A stretch of DNA of 64,000 bases from NCBI GenBank assembly GCA_023015935.1, contig JALKAY010000003.1, forward strand, positions 310,001-374,000, read 5' to 3'. Below are positions 51,818-60,797 of the stretch, in pieces. The first letter of the stretch is position 1. The number at the start of each line of letters is the position of its first letter. Made by a program: the position numbers and the translations under genes. The notes under the pieces are model-generated. The model did no database searches. It saw only the letters and a list, made by a program, of their open reading frames with translations, and was not told where the DNA came from. The DNA comes from Flavobacteriaceae bacterium F08102 (lineage in GTDB: Bacteria; Bacteroidota; Bacteroidia; Flavobacteriales; Flavobacteriaceae).

Positions 51818-53185
51818 TTATTGATCATATCCCGGATTTTGTTGAATTTTTTTGTTGCTAGAAAGAACTTCAAGAGACGGTATTGGCATTATAAATTGAT
51901 CCTCACTCGTTACTGTTGGCTTAATCTCCTTAATGTCAAGATCTCCAGCTAGATGATATCTTATTAAATCAAACCAATCTTCACCATTTTCAAAGTGAAG
52001 CTCCATCCATTTTTCTAATCTAATCATTTCTAAAAAGTCATCTAGATTTGCAGGATTTTTTGCTGGCAAATCGACTCTGGATCTTATTTTATTTACTAGT
52101 TCTATGGCGACTGTTAAGTCCCCAATATTACCACCATTCGCTTTTACTATTCGAGTTCTTGCCTCAGCGTAAATGAGCCATATTTCGGGGATTCTTAAAT
52201 GCATCCATGCAGGAGCATTTTCATTTCTATACGTATATTTAAATCCCGCCAGTGCATTCCAGCTATTAAGTGGTGATTTTCTAACTTCATCTCCTTCCAA
52301 AGCAAATAAATCATCTAATAAAGGAGAGCCAATACCCACCCCTGGATTATAATCTCCACCTAAATTATAAGCTACGGAGAAGTCTGTTGCTGTAGCAAAA
52401 AGAACATCTGATGATTCATACGAGTTTTCAAAAACTTCTGTATATGTTTCATTTAGGGTCAAGCTTATAAAATCATTCGCCAATGCCGCTGCTTCAACAT
52501 ATTTTCCCATGAAGAAAAGCACTTTCGCTTTAAAAGCTTTTACCCCTTCGAGTGTTGCTCTTGAAACATCGCCAGCTTGTGGTATACCACTATCCAAAGC
52601 GGCGTCTAAGTCTTCAATGATGGCGTCATAACTCTCTTGAACCGTATTTCTTTTAAGTCCATCGGAATCTAGAGGATCCAAAGTAATACCATATGCTGAA
52701 GATAAATTATAAAATTGTCCAAAAGATCTTAGTAAATAAAAGCGACTTACTGCTCTTAAAAATTTAGCTTCTCCAATGACAAGTTTTTTATCTATTTCTG
52801 ATAACACACTATTAGGTATGTTATTGATCAACTCATTTGTATTTACCAGTACGTTATATCCGCCAGCATATATTTTTCGCAACGTAGAGGTTTCTGGTGA
52901 GATATCATTATTCAGCGCTTGAACACCAAACCCGTTCCAATTAATAAGGGGAGTTCTGGCTGAAATACCTTGAGCAGATACAGCTGCAGGTAGAGGTAAC
53001 ATTGTTCTTAAAGTTGCATAAGTTCCTGTTACTGCTAAATTTATTAATGCTTCACTTTGATAAACTTCATCTATTGGAATAACTCCATTATTCTCAACAT
53101 CATCTAATGATTGTGCAATTTCACAAGAAGTTAAAGAAAGCACTATTGCAACTAGTGTAATACGTATTTTATATAAATTTTTCAT
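51818..53185 (-). CDS. SusD/RagB-family outer-membrane nutrient-binding lipoprotein
   Basis: This 455-residue lipoprotein (Cys21 in SLTSCEIAQ) has the SusD alpha-helical TPR-like fold: EAKFLRAVSRFYLLRSFGQFY (about 137-157), YDAIIEDLDAAL, the WMHLRIPEIWLIYAEARTR segment and, near the C-terminus, WMELHFENGEDWFDLIRY. It caps the SusC barrel and captures the substrate at the cell surface. The SusC gene ends 12 bp upstream. No enzyme for a glycan lies nearby, so the substrate may be a peptide, metabolite or metal complex rather than a polysaccharide (inference). Confidence 0.93.
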   Translation of the reverse strand: MKNLYKIRITLVAIVLSLTSCEIAQSLDDVENNGVIPIDEVYQSEALINLAVTGTYATLRTMLPLPAAVSAQGISARTPLINWNGFGVQALNNDISPETSTLRKIYAGGYNVLVNTNELINNIPNSVLSEIDKKLVIGEAKFLRAVSRFYLLRSFGQFYNLSSAYGITLDPLDSDGLKRNTVQESYDAIIEDLDAALDSGIPQAGDVSRATLEGVKAFKAKVLFFMGKYVEAAALANDFISLTLNETYTEVFENSYESSDVLFATATDFSVAYNLGGDYNPGVGIGSPLLDDLFALEGDEVRKSPLNSWNALAGFKYTYRNENAPAWMHLRIPEIWLIYAEARTRIVKANGGNIGDLTVAIELVNKIRSRVDLPAKNPANLDDFLEMIRLEKWMELHFENGEDWFDLIRYHLAGDLDIKEIKPTVTSEDQFIMPIPSLEVLSSNKKIQQNPGYDQ

Positions 53186-53197
53186 TGTTGTCTTTTT

Positions 53198-56100
53198 TTA
53201 AAATGTTGCTCTTAAACCGAATGCTATTGTTCTTATTCCAGGATACTTTCCAAAATCGATATTGGTATTTTTAGTTCCTACGCCTACATTAGAGCTATTG
53301 GCACCTTCAGGGTCTATGTCTGGATATTTAGTCCATGTATACATGTTTAAAGCGTTAACGGTAAAGCTTGCTTGTGAAAGATTTAATTTTTTCAAAAACT
53401 TAGAAGGTATGTTATATTGAATAGAAATATTTTTCAATTTAACAAATGACGCATCTTCTAATTCAGCAGTAGAAGTAACAAGTCGTGAATTACCCGATCG
53501 AGCTAGTCTTAATTCCGGATATTTAGTGTCACCTTTCCCTGGAGACCATGCATTATTAACTTGATCTTTGGTTAAATTGTACCCCCTATATTCTCCCAAG
53601 GCAATTCTTTGTCCAGGGCGCCATAACTTATCCACACCAGTGGTAAATTGAAAATCAAATCCAAATTCAAAATCTTTTACTCGTACTCGGTTGCTCCAGC
53701 CACCGTATGAATCAGGTTGATTGTCTCCAATTATTTTTCGATCTAAGGAATTAATAACACCATTATCATCAAGATCTTTAAATTTCACATCACCAATAAC
53801 TGGATTTCCTTGTGTTGCATGGGAATCTATTTCTTCTTGGTTTTTAAAAATTCCTTCAGCAACATAGCCAAGTATTGATCCAGATGAAGAACCTTCTGGT
53901 AAAAGTGCGTTGTATTTTGCGGATAAAGACCCCCCCATTTTTTCTATAGTGTTTTGAACAAAACTTATATTAAATGAAGAATTCCATTGTATATCCTTTG
54001 TTTTAAGTAACATACCTTCTACTGCAATTTCATATCCTTTGTTTGTAATTTCACTATCTGAGTTTCCATATATAGTGGAAGAACCAGAAGAAGGCATTGC
54101 TGAATTGTACAATAACATGTCTTTTGTTGACCGATTGAAATAATTAATTGTGGAATTTAACCTATGTTGAAAAAATGAAAAATCTACTCCGAGATTAAAT
54201 TCATTAGTTTTTTCCCATCCAATTGAGGAATCAGCTAAAGGAGATAATGCTATGGCAGGGGCTTCTCCGTATTGAGTTGGTGTGTCAGGAAGAGAAGTGC
54301 CATAATAACGAATATTAGAAAAATCAGGTAAATTTGCTCTTCCTGTTCTACCATAAGAAAATCTAAACTTTAAATCGTCAATAAATGTAGCATCTTTTAA
54401 AAATTGTTCATTAGAGACTCTCCAAGCAACAGAAGCCGCAGGGAAATAAGCCCATCTATTATCAGGACCAAATTTAGAGTATCCGTCTAATCTATTTGTA
54501 AATGTAAAATAGTATCTACTATTATAGTTATAACTCACTCTAGAAAAATAAGATTGTAATCTACTTTGAGAATAGTGTTGAAATATTCTAGATGTATTTT
54601 CGCTTAAGCCAGCAACATCTGAAAAATCTGAACTAGGAATTCCATTATAGGTTAAACCTGATAAATCAATTTCTCTATAATCAAATGTATTCCCTAAAAT
54701 TACATTTAAATTATGACTGTCAAATACTTTATTAAATGTAAGGGTTGTTTCCCAAGTAGCATTTGATGAATTTGAATAAGAATCATTACGTACATTACCG
54801 CTACCATTACCCCCATAAAATGTATCAATGTAACTGTTGGTTATGCTTGCCGAAATTGTAGATCGTAAGACAAAGTTTTTCAAAAAAGTTAATGCTGCAT
54901 ACGCATTCCCTGAAAAGTTTTTTGCATTTCTATTTTCTTTATCATATTGTCTGTCGTAAAGTAAATTTGTGTATGGGTTATCTTCTTCGTCTAAGAAAAA
55001 CAACTCTCCATTTTCATTTCTTACAGGAAGGTCTGGTCTTGTATTATATACCCCATTAAAAGATTTTATAGTTCCAATAGTGGCTTTAGAGGTTTGATAA
55101 GACAATCCTCCTCCTACTTTAAAATTATCAACAATGTTTGTGTTAAAGTTACCTCTAATAGAATGTGTTGTATAATCATCATCCAAAAATATCCCCTCTT
55201 GCTTAACTCTATTTATAGAAAAAAAGTAATCATTATTTTGTCCGCCACCCCTAACATTTAAATTTACGTTATAAGTTTGTGCATTCTTTTTTGTTATTTC
55301 ATCTTGCCAATCAACATCAGAGTCCATAAAGTAACTATCGATAACAGTATCTGTAGTTGGATCTACAATAAGTGCTGCATCTTCATTTCCAGGAAGTACT
55401 CTGTGTGTAGCACGAGCTGCTTTTACTAAAACCTCTTTATATTCACTTGCGTTCAATAAGTCTAATTTATTTATTGGATTACTAAATGACAATGATGTGT
55501 TAAAGTTGAATAACGCTTTTTGGTTTTTTCTACCACGTTTGGTTGTAATTAAAACAACACCATTAGAGGCTCTAGAACCATATATTGCAGTAGCGCTTGC
55601 ATCTTTAAGAATATCTATGGTTTCAATATCTGAGGGTGAAACAATTTCCAATGGGTTTGTTCTATAAACACCACCTTTTCCGTTATTGTAATTACTAGGT
55701 ATGTTGTCTTCAACAAGGAATGGAATACCATCAATTACATAGAGTGGTTGGTTTGCACCTGTAAAGGATGTTACCCCACGAATATTAACAATAGCCGTTG
55801 AACCTGGTTGTCCAGAACTTTGAGTTACGCTAACTCCCGCTAGTTTACCTCCTAGTAAATTTTCAATGGTACTTCCAACAGGCAATACAACGTCTTTACC
55901 TTTAATAGATGTTATAGAACTTGTTACATCTCTTCTTTTTTGTGAACCATAGCCAATTAAAACAACTTCTTCAAGTTCGCTGGTTTTTTCTTTTAAAACA
56001 ACATTTAATACAGCAGCATTACCGACGGTATGTTCTTGGGTTTCAAATCCCATATAGGTGAAAACTAAAACATCTGTATTCTGAGCAGTTAGTACATAAT

Positions 56101-56596
56101 TTCCATCAAAATCGGTAGTTGTTCCTCGATTGGTGTTTTTAATATAGACAGTTACTCCAGTCAACGGTAAACCAATACTATCAGTTACTTTACCAGAAAT
56201 TTGTATTTGATCTTTTGTTTGTAAGGGATTTTTTTCTTTAATAATGATGGTGTCGTTCCCCAACAATTTCACCTCAAAATCACCCACAGAAAGAATTTTC
56301 TCTAGCAGTTTATTAGAACGGATAACCCCTTTTTTTAATTTAATTTTTGGGAAGCCATAGAACAAATCTGATTTGTAAATAAATGAATAGTTTGTTTGTT
56401 GGTCTATCATTTCGAAAACCTCATCGATCGTCAACGTTTTATTCGAATCAATCTCAATTTTAGAATTCTGGGAGAATATTGCTCCAGAAGAAAAGCTAAA
56501 AACAGTGGTGCAGAATAAGAATAAAAAAGTTTTCATAATGAATTTCAGGATCCGCTTTCTTTCATGAAAACGGATGATTGTAAGTTTTAATTCCAT
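53198..56596 (-). CDS. SusC/RagA TonB-dependent transducer with STN domain
   Basis: This 1132-residue protein starts at ATG 56596 with a basic n-region and signal segment (to about residue 43). An STN (secretin/TonB N-terminal) domain follows at about 48-100 (TIDEVFEMIDQQTNYSFIYK), then a carboxypeptidase-regulatory-like domain (130-205, GKVTDSIGLPLTGVTVYIKN). A plug (about 215-345, VVLIGYGSQKRRDVTSSI and ILKDASATAIYGSRASNGVV) and a 22-stranded barrel ending FGLRATF complete it. The STN domain indicates signalling to the FecR-type anti-sigma factor encoded upstream. It imports a large substrate with SusD using TonB energy. Confidence 0.95.
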   Translation of the reverse strand: MELKLTIIRFHERKRILKFIMKTFLFLFCTTVFSFSSGAIFSQNSKIEIDSNKTLTIDEVFEMIDQQTNYSFIYKSDLFYGFPKIKLKKGVIRSNKLLEKILSVGDFEVKLLGNDTIIIKEKNPLQTKDQIQISGKVTDSIGLPLTGVTVYIKNTNRGTTTDFDGNYVLTAQNTDVLVFTYMGFETQEHTVGNAAVLNVVLKEKTSELEEVVLIGYGSQKRRDVTSSITSIKGKDVVLPVGSTIENLLGGKLAGVSVTQSSGQPGSTAIVNIRGVTSFTGANQPLYVIDGIPFLVEDNIPSNYNNGKGGVYRTNPLEIVSPSDIETIDILKDASATAIYGSRASNGVVLITTKRGRKNQKALFNFNTSLSFSNPINKLDLLNASEYKEVLVKAARATHRVLPGNEDAALIVDPTTDTVIDSYFMDSDVDWQDEITKKNAQTYNVNLNVRGGGQNNDYFFSINRVKQEGIFLDDDYTTHSIRGNFNTNIVDNFKVGGGLSYQTSKATIGTIKSFNGVYNTRPDLPVRNENGELFFLDEEDNPYTNLLYDRQYDKENRNAKNFSGNAYAALTFLKNFVLRSTISASITNSYIDTFYGGNGSGNVRNDSYSNSSNATWETTLTFNKVFDSHNLNVILGNTFDYREIDLSGLTYNGIPSSDFSDVAGLSENTSRIFQHYSQSRLQSYFSRVSYNYNSRYYFTFTNRLDGYSKFGPDNRWAYFPAASVAWRVSNEQFLKDATFIDDLKFRFSYGRTGRANLPDFSNIRYYGTSLPDTPTQYGEAPAIALSPLADSSIGWEKTNEFNLGVDFSFFQHRLNSTINYFNRSTKDMLLYNSAMPSSGSSTIYGNSDSEITNKGYEIAVEGMLLKTKDIQWNSSFNISFVQNTIEKMGGSLSAKYNALLPEGSSSGSILGYVAEGIFKNQEEIDSHATQGNPVIGDVKFKDLDDNGVINSLDRKIIGDNQPDSYGGWSNRVRVKDFEFGFDFQFTTGVDKLWRPGQRIALGEYRGYNLTKDQVNNAWSPGKGDTKYPELRLARSGNSRLVTSTAELEDASFVKLKNISIQYNIPSKFLKKLNLSQASFTVNALNMYTWTKYPDIDPEGANSSNVGVGTKNTNIDFGKYPGIRTIAFGLRATF

Positions 56597-56756
56597 AAAT
56601 TTGTATTGTATTAGTTAATTAATTAATGCATCTAAAGGGGAAGTGAAGGTATGTTTGTCAGAAATCGGACCCTCTTTCCCTTTTCTATTTAATGTTGTCT
56701 CATATGTTTATTTTAAGTTAATTATTCATTCTTTTTAAAGGTTTGAATTTTTAGCG

Positions 56757-56782
56757 AACGTAATAGCTTTTTGAGTTACGTT
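56757..56782. repeat. Inverted repeat between FecR and SusC genes
   Basis: AACGTAA at 56757-56763 and TTACGTT at 56776-56782 are exact reverse complements spaced by 12. This lies just after the FecR stop and may be a weak hairpin separating the regulator message from the SusCD message. No T-tract is perfect. Confidence 0.4.
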
Positions 56783-56790
56783 AGTGATTC

Positions 56791-58002
56791 TTAAGTATGC
56801 TCTTTTAATATGATGGTTTTATCGGTTATCTCATAACTAATAGTGCTGGTATTACTTATGATGGATAGGATTTCTTCAATGCTCAGTTGTTTCTTTAAAC
56901 TCCCGTTAAAGGTGATAGTTTCAAGGGATTTACTAGCAAAGACTACGTGAATATCATACCAACGCGCTAAAACCTTCATAATATCCTTAAGCGGCTTATT
57001 CTTAAAACTGAAAACGCCATTCTTCCAAGCAGTTTCTCTAAATGTATCCGTAGATGTAAATAGGGTAATATCATTATTCGATACATTTAATTTCAGTTGT
57101 TGGTTAGGGGCCAATGTTTCTTGATTGTTTGCCGTATTCACGACTACTTTTCCTTCCACGAGTGTTGTATAGATAAAGTTTTCGTCTTTATAGGCTTTAA
57201 TATTAAACTCTGTACCTAACACCTCAACTTCTTGAGCTCCATTAACAACTTTAAAGCTTGAACCCTTATGGTCAGTACTCGGTGATACATCAAAATAGGC
57301 TTCACCGTATATTAATTCTACTTTGCGGGTTGTGCCCTCCGTAAATAGTATGGGATATTTCAATTGTGATTCAGAATTTAGCCAGATTTTAGTGCCATCG
57401 GTCAAGGTTAAATTAAATTGACCTCCCCGAGGAATGGTTAAATAATTATATGCGATTTCAGGGCTTGTCGTTTCGCCAGGCTTATAAACAAGTTCTTTCC
57501 CGTTACTTTGCGCATTTTTAGTTTTAAAGACTTGATTTTTTTCAAGCTCGACTTCCGTACCATCTTCTAAGGTTAACGTAGCTTTATCTTTTCCAGGATT
57601 GATTTTGTTAGTCACGACGACTGGGTCAAAGACTGGTTTGTCACGGTTCTGATTGAAGAGCAGTGTAAATGCTACAAGGATAATTATGGAAGCCGCTGCG
57701 GAAATAACGTATCGAGCGTTTTTGGTTCTTTTGGCAGATTTGAATTCATCAATTTGCGATCCTTTGATATGTTTCCAGACATCGTTAAAGTCATCTTCTG
57801 TAGCTTGATGGTCCTTAAACCTAAATTGATGGATGAGTATTTTAGCTAATTCCACCTCCGCTTGTTTTTCTGGATGTTGGTCGGCGAGCCATTTCTCCCA
57901 GAAGATATTAGCCATGGGATCATCTTCCAATACCCATTTTTGAAAATAGGCATCAGCTGCAAAATCTTCTGGTAAATAATTTGAATAGTTTTTGTTTGAC
58001 AT
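56791..58002 (-). CDS. FecR-family anti-sigma factor
   Basis: This protein has 403 residues from the ATG at 58002. A TTG six codons upstream extends the frame but is unlikely. The N-terminal cytoplasmic part (about 1-95, including FWEKWLADQHPEKQAEVELA) binds the sigma factor; a transmembrane helix follows at about 100-118 (YVISAAASIIILVAFTLLF). The periplasmic FecR domain comes next (about 190-300, LTIPRGGQFNLTLTDGTKIWLNSESQLKYP, GEAYFDVS, VEVLGTEFNI), with a C-terminal DUF4974 domain (about 330-403). It transmits the SusC STN signal across the inner membrane to the ECF sigma factor encoded 119 bp upstream. Confidence 0.93.
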   Translation of the reverse strand: MSNKNYSNYLPEDFAADAYFQKWVLEDDPMANIFWEKWLADQHPEKQAEVELAKILIHQFRFKDHQATEDDFNDVWKHIKGSQIDEFKSAKRTKNARYVISAAASIIILVAFTLLFNQNRDKPVFDPVVVTNKINPGKDKATLTLEDGTEVELEKNQVFKTKNAQSNGKELVYKPGETTSPEIAYNYLTIPRGGQFNLTLTDGTKIWLNSESQLKYPILFTEGTTRKVELIYGEAYFDVSPSTDHKGSSFKVVNGAQEVEVLGTEFNIKAYKDENFIYTTLVEGKVVVNTANNQETLAPNQQLKLNVSNNDITLFTSTDTFRETAWKNGVFSFKNKPLKDIMKVLARWYDIHVVFASKSLETITFNGSLKKQLSIEEILSIISNTSTISYEITDKTIILKEHT

Positions 58003-58121
58003 AGGTATAAACACTAACAACTTATAAATAAGAGGCAGTTATGTGTTTTTTTACCCCATGAAAATGTAAGTTTTTTTTAATTTAAGAGAAAAATAAATGT
58101 AAACATCACGTAATAAGTGAT

Positions 58122-58712
58122 TTACAATTTGTGTTTAAACGCTTTTTTAAGACAGGATAAAGCTCTTGCTACCAATTTGTAGGTGGCTTTTGTGTTAATT
58201 TCTAAAATCTCAGCGGCTTCTTCATAGGAGATATTCGCATAAAACCTCAAATAAATAGCTTCTCGTTGTCGATCGGTGAGCGATTTTAAGGCGGTGTTTA
58301 TTGATTTTTGGATTGCAACTTGTTCTTGATCGTTAATAAGGTTTACTTCTGGAGATAGTTCTAGGGCAAAACTATGTTCCATAGAAAGTTGTTTCCCTTG
58401 TTTTAATTCCCGCCAAATTTTTCTTCGAAGACTTTTTAAAAGATACGGTTTAACATCGTTGACTTTTATGAGAATAGGTTTGTTTACCCAAAGCTCTGAA
58501 AAAAGTTCTTGGATGCAGTCCTTGACCAATGGTCGATTGCCACAAAGTTGCATTCCGTAAGCAAAAAGGGGTTGAAACATGTTTTGATAGACCCTTGAAT
58601 AGAAATTTTCAAAAGTGTCAAAATCTTTATAGGATAAGTGAATAGACTCATTTTCGGGGATTGGTGTGTCTTGTGTAAAATCCTTTTTGCGATATGTGAT
58701 TTTAAGGCTCAA
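58122..58712 (-). CDS. ECF-type RNA polymerase sigma factor (SusCD-linked)
   Basis: This 196-residue sigma-70-family factor has region 2 at about 35-100 (LVKDCIQELFSELWVNK) and region 4 at about 140-193 (SLTDRQREAIYLRFYANISY, with a helix-turn-helix in YEEAAEILEINTKATYKLVARAL). It should direct transcription of the SusC/SusD genes downstream when released by FecR. The reported start is TTG at 58712. No ATG exists upstream in frame before a stop, and the next ATG is inside region 2, so TTG is plausible though not certain. Confidence 0.9.
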   Translation of the reverse strand: MSLKITYRKKDFTQDTPIPENESIHLSYKDFDTFENFYSRVYQNMFQPLFAYGMQLCGNRPLVKDCIQELFSELWVNKPILIKVNDVKPYLLKSLRRKIWRELKQGKQLSMEHSFALELSPEVNLINDQEQVAIQKSINTALKSLTDRQREAIYLRFYANISYEEAAEILEINTKATYKLVARALSCLKKAFKHKL

Positions 58713-59416
58713 ACTACATTAACTAATGTTAAAATTTGATTGTAAATAACGAATATATAACTAAAAGTTAAAAAAATATTAAATAATTCATAAAATGATT
58801 CCATTACTAGCAATTGACATATTGCTTATTTAAGTGTTTTTTAGACTAATGCAATGCTGAATGTTATTTTTTTTTCTCTTACCTAATTTATCTATTCATA
58901 GTAAAACAAACGAAGGTGACTGTTTGGTGAGTTTCGATTTTTTATTTTGATTTATGGTCAACCTATATTAGGAACGAATAACGTACTTTAAATTTTTTAA
59001 GTTAATTTTCTATTCGTCATGATCTTAAAAATCACTTATACTTTTTGTTAAATTTGATTTTCTTTTAAAGAATTTTTATGTTAATAGATAGAAATAAAAT
59101 TAAGGTCTCATTTATTTAATTGTTTAATTCAATTATTGTTAAGATTATGGTGATTTACCATTTGTAATGGACAATCGTTTCATTTAAACCTTTCAAACCT
59201 TTTTATTGCAAGTAATGATCTTCATTGGAATGTAAAAAAATATTGTGAATCCTCTGATTACACTCATTTTTACTTATATATATTATATGGATTGTTATGT
59301 ATGTGCTAGTATTTATAAAAAAAAAGGTTAAATAATTAAATTCAACCTTTTTTATAATTTTATAACACTACTAGTAAATCAGTGCTTATTTACTTTTCTT
59401 ATTAAAAATAGTAGTA
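58713..59416. other. 704 bp A+T-rich intergenic region between the two SusCD loci
   Basis: No gene or RNA is apparent. The right end holds a clear bidirectional terminator (59317-59353) for the second SusD gene. The left end must hold the ECF sigma factor promoter, but no exact TAnnTTTG with a -33 element was found. The sequence is strongly A+T-biased and may hold unrecognised regulatory sites. Confidence 0.4.
59317..59353. terminator. Bidirectional terminator after the second SusD gene
   Basis: Nine A residues followed by GGTT (59317-59329) pair with AACC and six T residues (59344-59353) across a 14-base loop. On the minus strand this is a stem followed by a nine-T run, about 65 bases after the SusD stop. 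Confidence 0.75.
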
Positions 59417-60793
59417 TTAATAACCCGCATTTTGTTTTAAAACATCATTAGATACCAAAACTGTTTTGTACGGAAATGGTAAAATTAATTTGTTGTCAGA
59501 GGTTATAGTTTTGTAATCATTTATATTTATGGTACCTTCTTTATAATATCTAACTAAATCAAACCAATCTTCACCACTTTCAGCACCTAATTCAAGAAAT
59601 TTTTCATGTCTAATTTCATTTAAGAGCGTTTGTTTGTCTAAAATTACTAAAGGCGTTTTGTCTACCCTGTCTCGAATTTCATTTAAGGCATCTAGGGCTT
59701 CGGAGATATCATTATCTCCTCTTAATACAGCTTCAGCATAAATAAGGTATACTTCACCTAAACGTAAGACATACTCTGTGTCAGGTCCTTGAGGGTTTGT
59801 TGGATCTACAAATTTATTATTTCTTGGTGTGCCAAAATAAGGATTAGTACTAATGGCGGCAGATTTTCGAGTGTCGTCATTTAATTTTGTCACATAATAA
59901 TCCGATATAGTATAGATAAACATATTGAAAAATGTTTTATTATTTGCGTCATTTTGATTGTCAAAAGGAGTTAAGAATAATGCTTCATTTGGATTTGTGG
60001 TCTTTTTTGTAAAGATATCGCCGAATTCGATTTCAAGAGTTCGCTCATTAGAATTTATTACTTCCAAAGCTAATTTAGCGGCAAGGCTATAATCTTTTTT
60101 GTATAATAAAACTTTACTTTTAAGTGCTTTTGCTAATAGGTTTGAAGTATATAATGCATTGCCAAAATTGGGGCCATATTGAATCCCATAATCCAAATCT
60201 TCTATGATACTGTTATATACTTCTAAAACTGTTGACCTTGGTTTTGGTACTACATCAGTGACTGGTTCTAATTGTAAAACAATGCCGTTATTAGAATTTA
60301 TATCATAAAATTCCCCCCATAATCTTAATAGATAAAAATGAGCTAGCCCTCTTAATATTTTTGCTTCAGCAATAATTTCATGTTTTCTAGGGTTATCTAT
60401 TTCAATTTTATCAGTTTTAGTAATAACATGGTTTGCATTATTTATAAGAAGATAAAGCTTAAGATAAATAGCGTCTAAACGGTAATTTTCACTACTAACA
60501 GAATTTTGAAAAAATTGTTTTTCAAATTTGTTGCCATAAACACCCGGTTTCATTGATAATCCCATCATAGAAGTTAATGCTGGTAAGTCTGTTATAAACG
60601 CCTCGCCGTTAATTAGCACTCCATAAGTCCCATCTAAGACCGTTTGTGCTTGACTTAAATTTGTGATTGCGTTATTTTCAGAAATTAAAAATACAGGTTC
60701 TATGTCTGTAACTTCAGCTAATTCACAAGAAGTGGTAAGAATTGCTGCTATTATAATAAGCAGAGATACGATTTTTTGTTTGAAATGTTTCAT
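59417..60793 (-). CDS. SusD/RagB-family outer-membrane nutrient-binding lipoprotein (second locus)
   Basis: This protein has 458 residues from the ATG at 60793; a TTG nine codons upstream overlaps the SusC gene. Lipoprotein signal with Cys23 (AILTTSCELAE). SusD helices include EAKILRGLAHFYLLRLWGEFY, YNSIIEDLDYGI, VLRLGEVYLIYAEAVLRGD and FLELGAESGEDWFDLVRYY. It resembles the first SusD in layout, but sequence identity looks modest. It pairs with the SusC gene, whose stop is 4 bp upstream. Substrate not evident. Confidence 0.92.
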   Translation of the reverse strand: MKHFKQKIVSLLIIIAAILTTSCELAEVTDIEPVFLISENNAITNLSQAQTVLDGTYGVLINGEAFITDLPALTSMMGLSMKPGVYGNKFEKQFFQNSVSSENYRLDAIYLKLYLLINNANHVITKTDKIEIDNPRKHEIIAEAKILRGLAHFYLLRLWGEFYDINSNNGIVLQLEPVTDVVPKPRSTVLEVYNSIIEDLDYGIQYGPNFGNALYTSNLLAKALKSKVLLYKKDYSLAAKLALEVINSNERTLEIEFGDIFTKKTTNPNEALFLTPFDNQNDANNKTFFNMFIYTISDYYVTKLNDDTRKSAAISTNPYFGTPRNNKFVDPTNPQGPDTEYVLRLGEVYLIYAEAVLRGDNDISEALDALNEIRDRVDKTPLVILDKQTLLNEIRHEKFLELGAESGEDWFDLVRYYKEGTININDYKTITSDNKLILPFPYKTVLVSNDVLKQNAGY

Positions 60794-60797
60794 AATT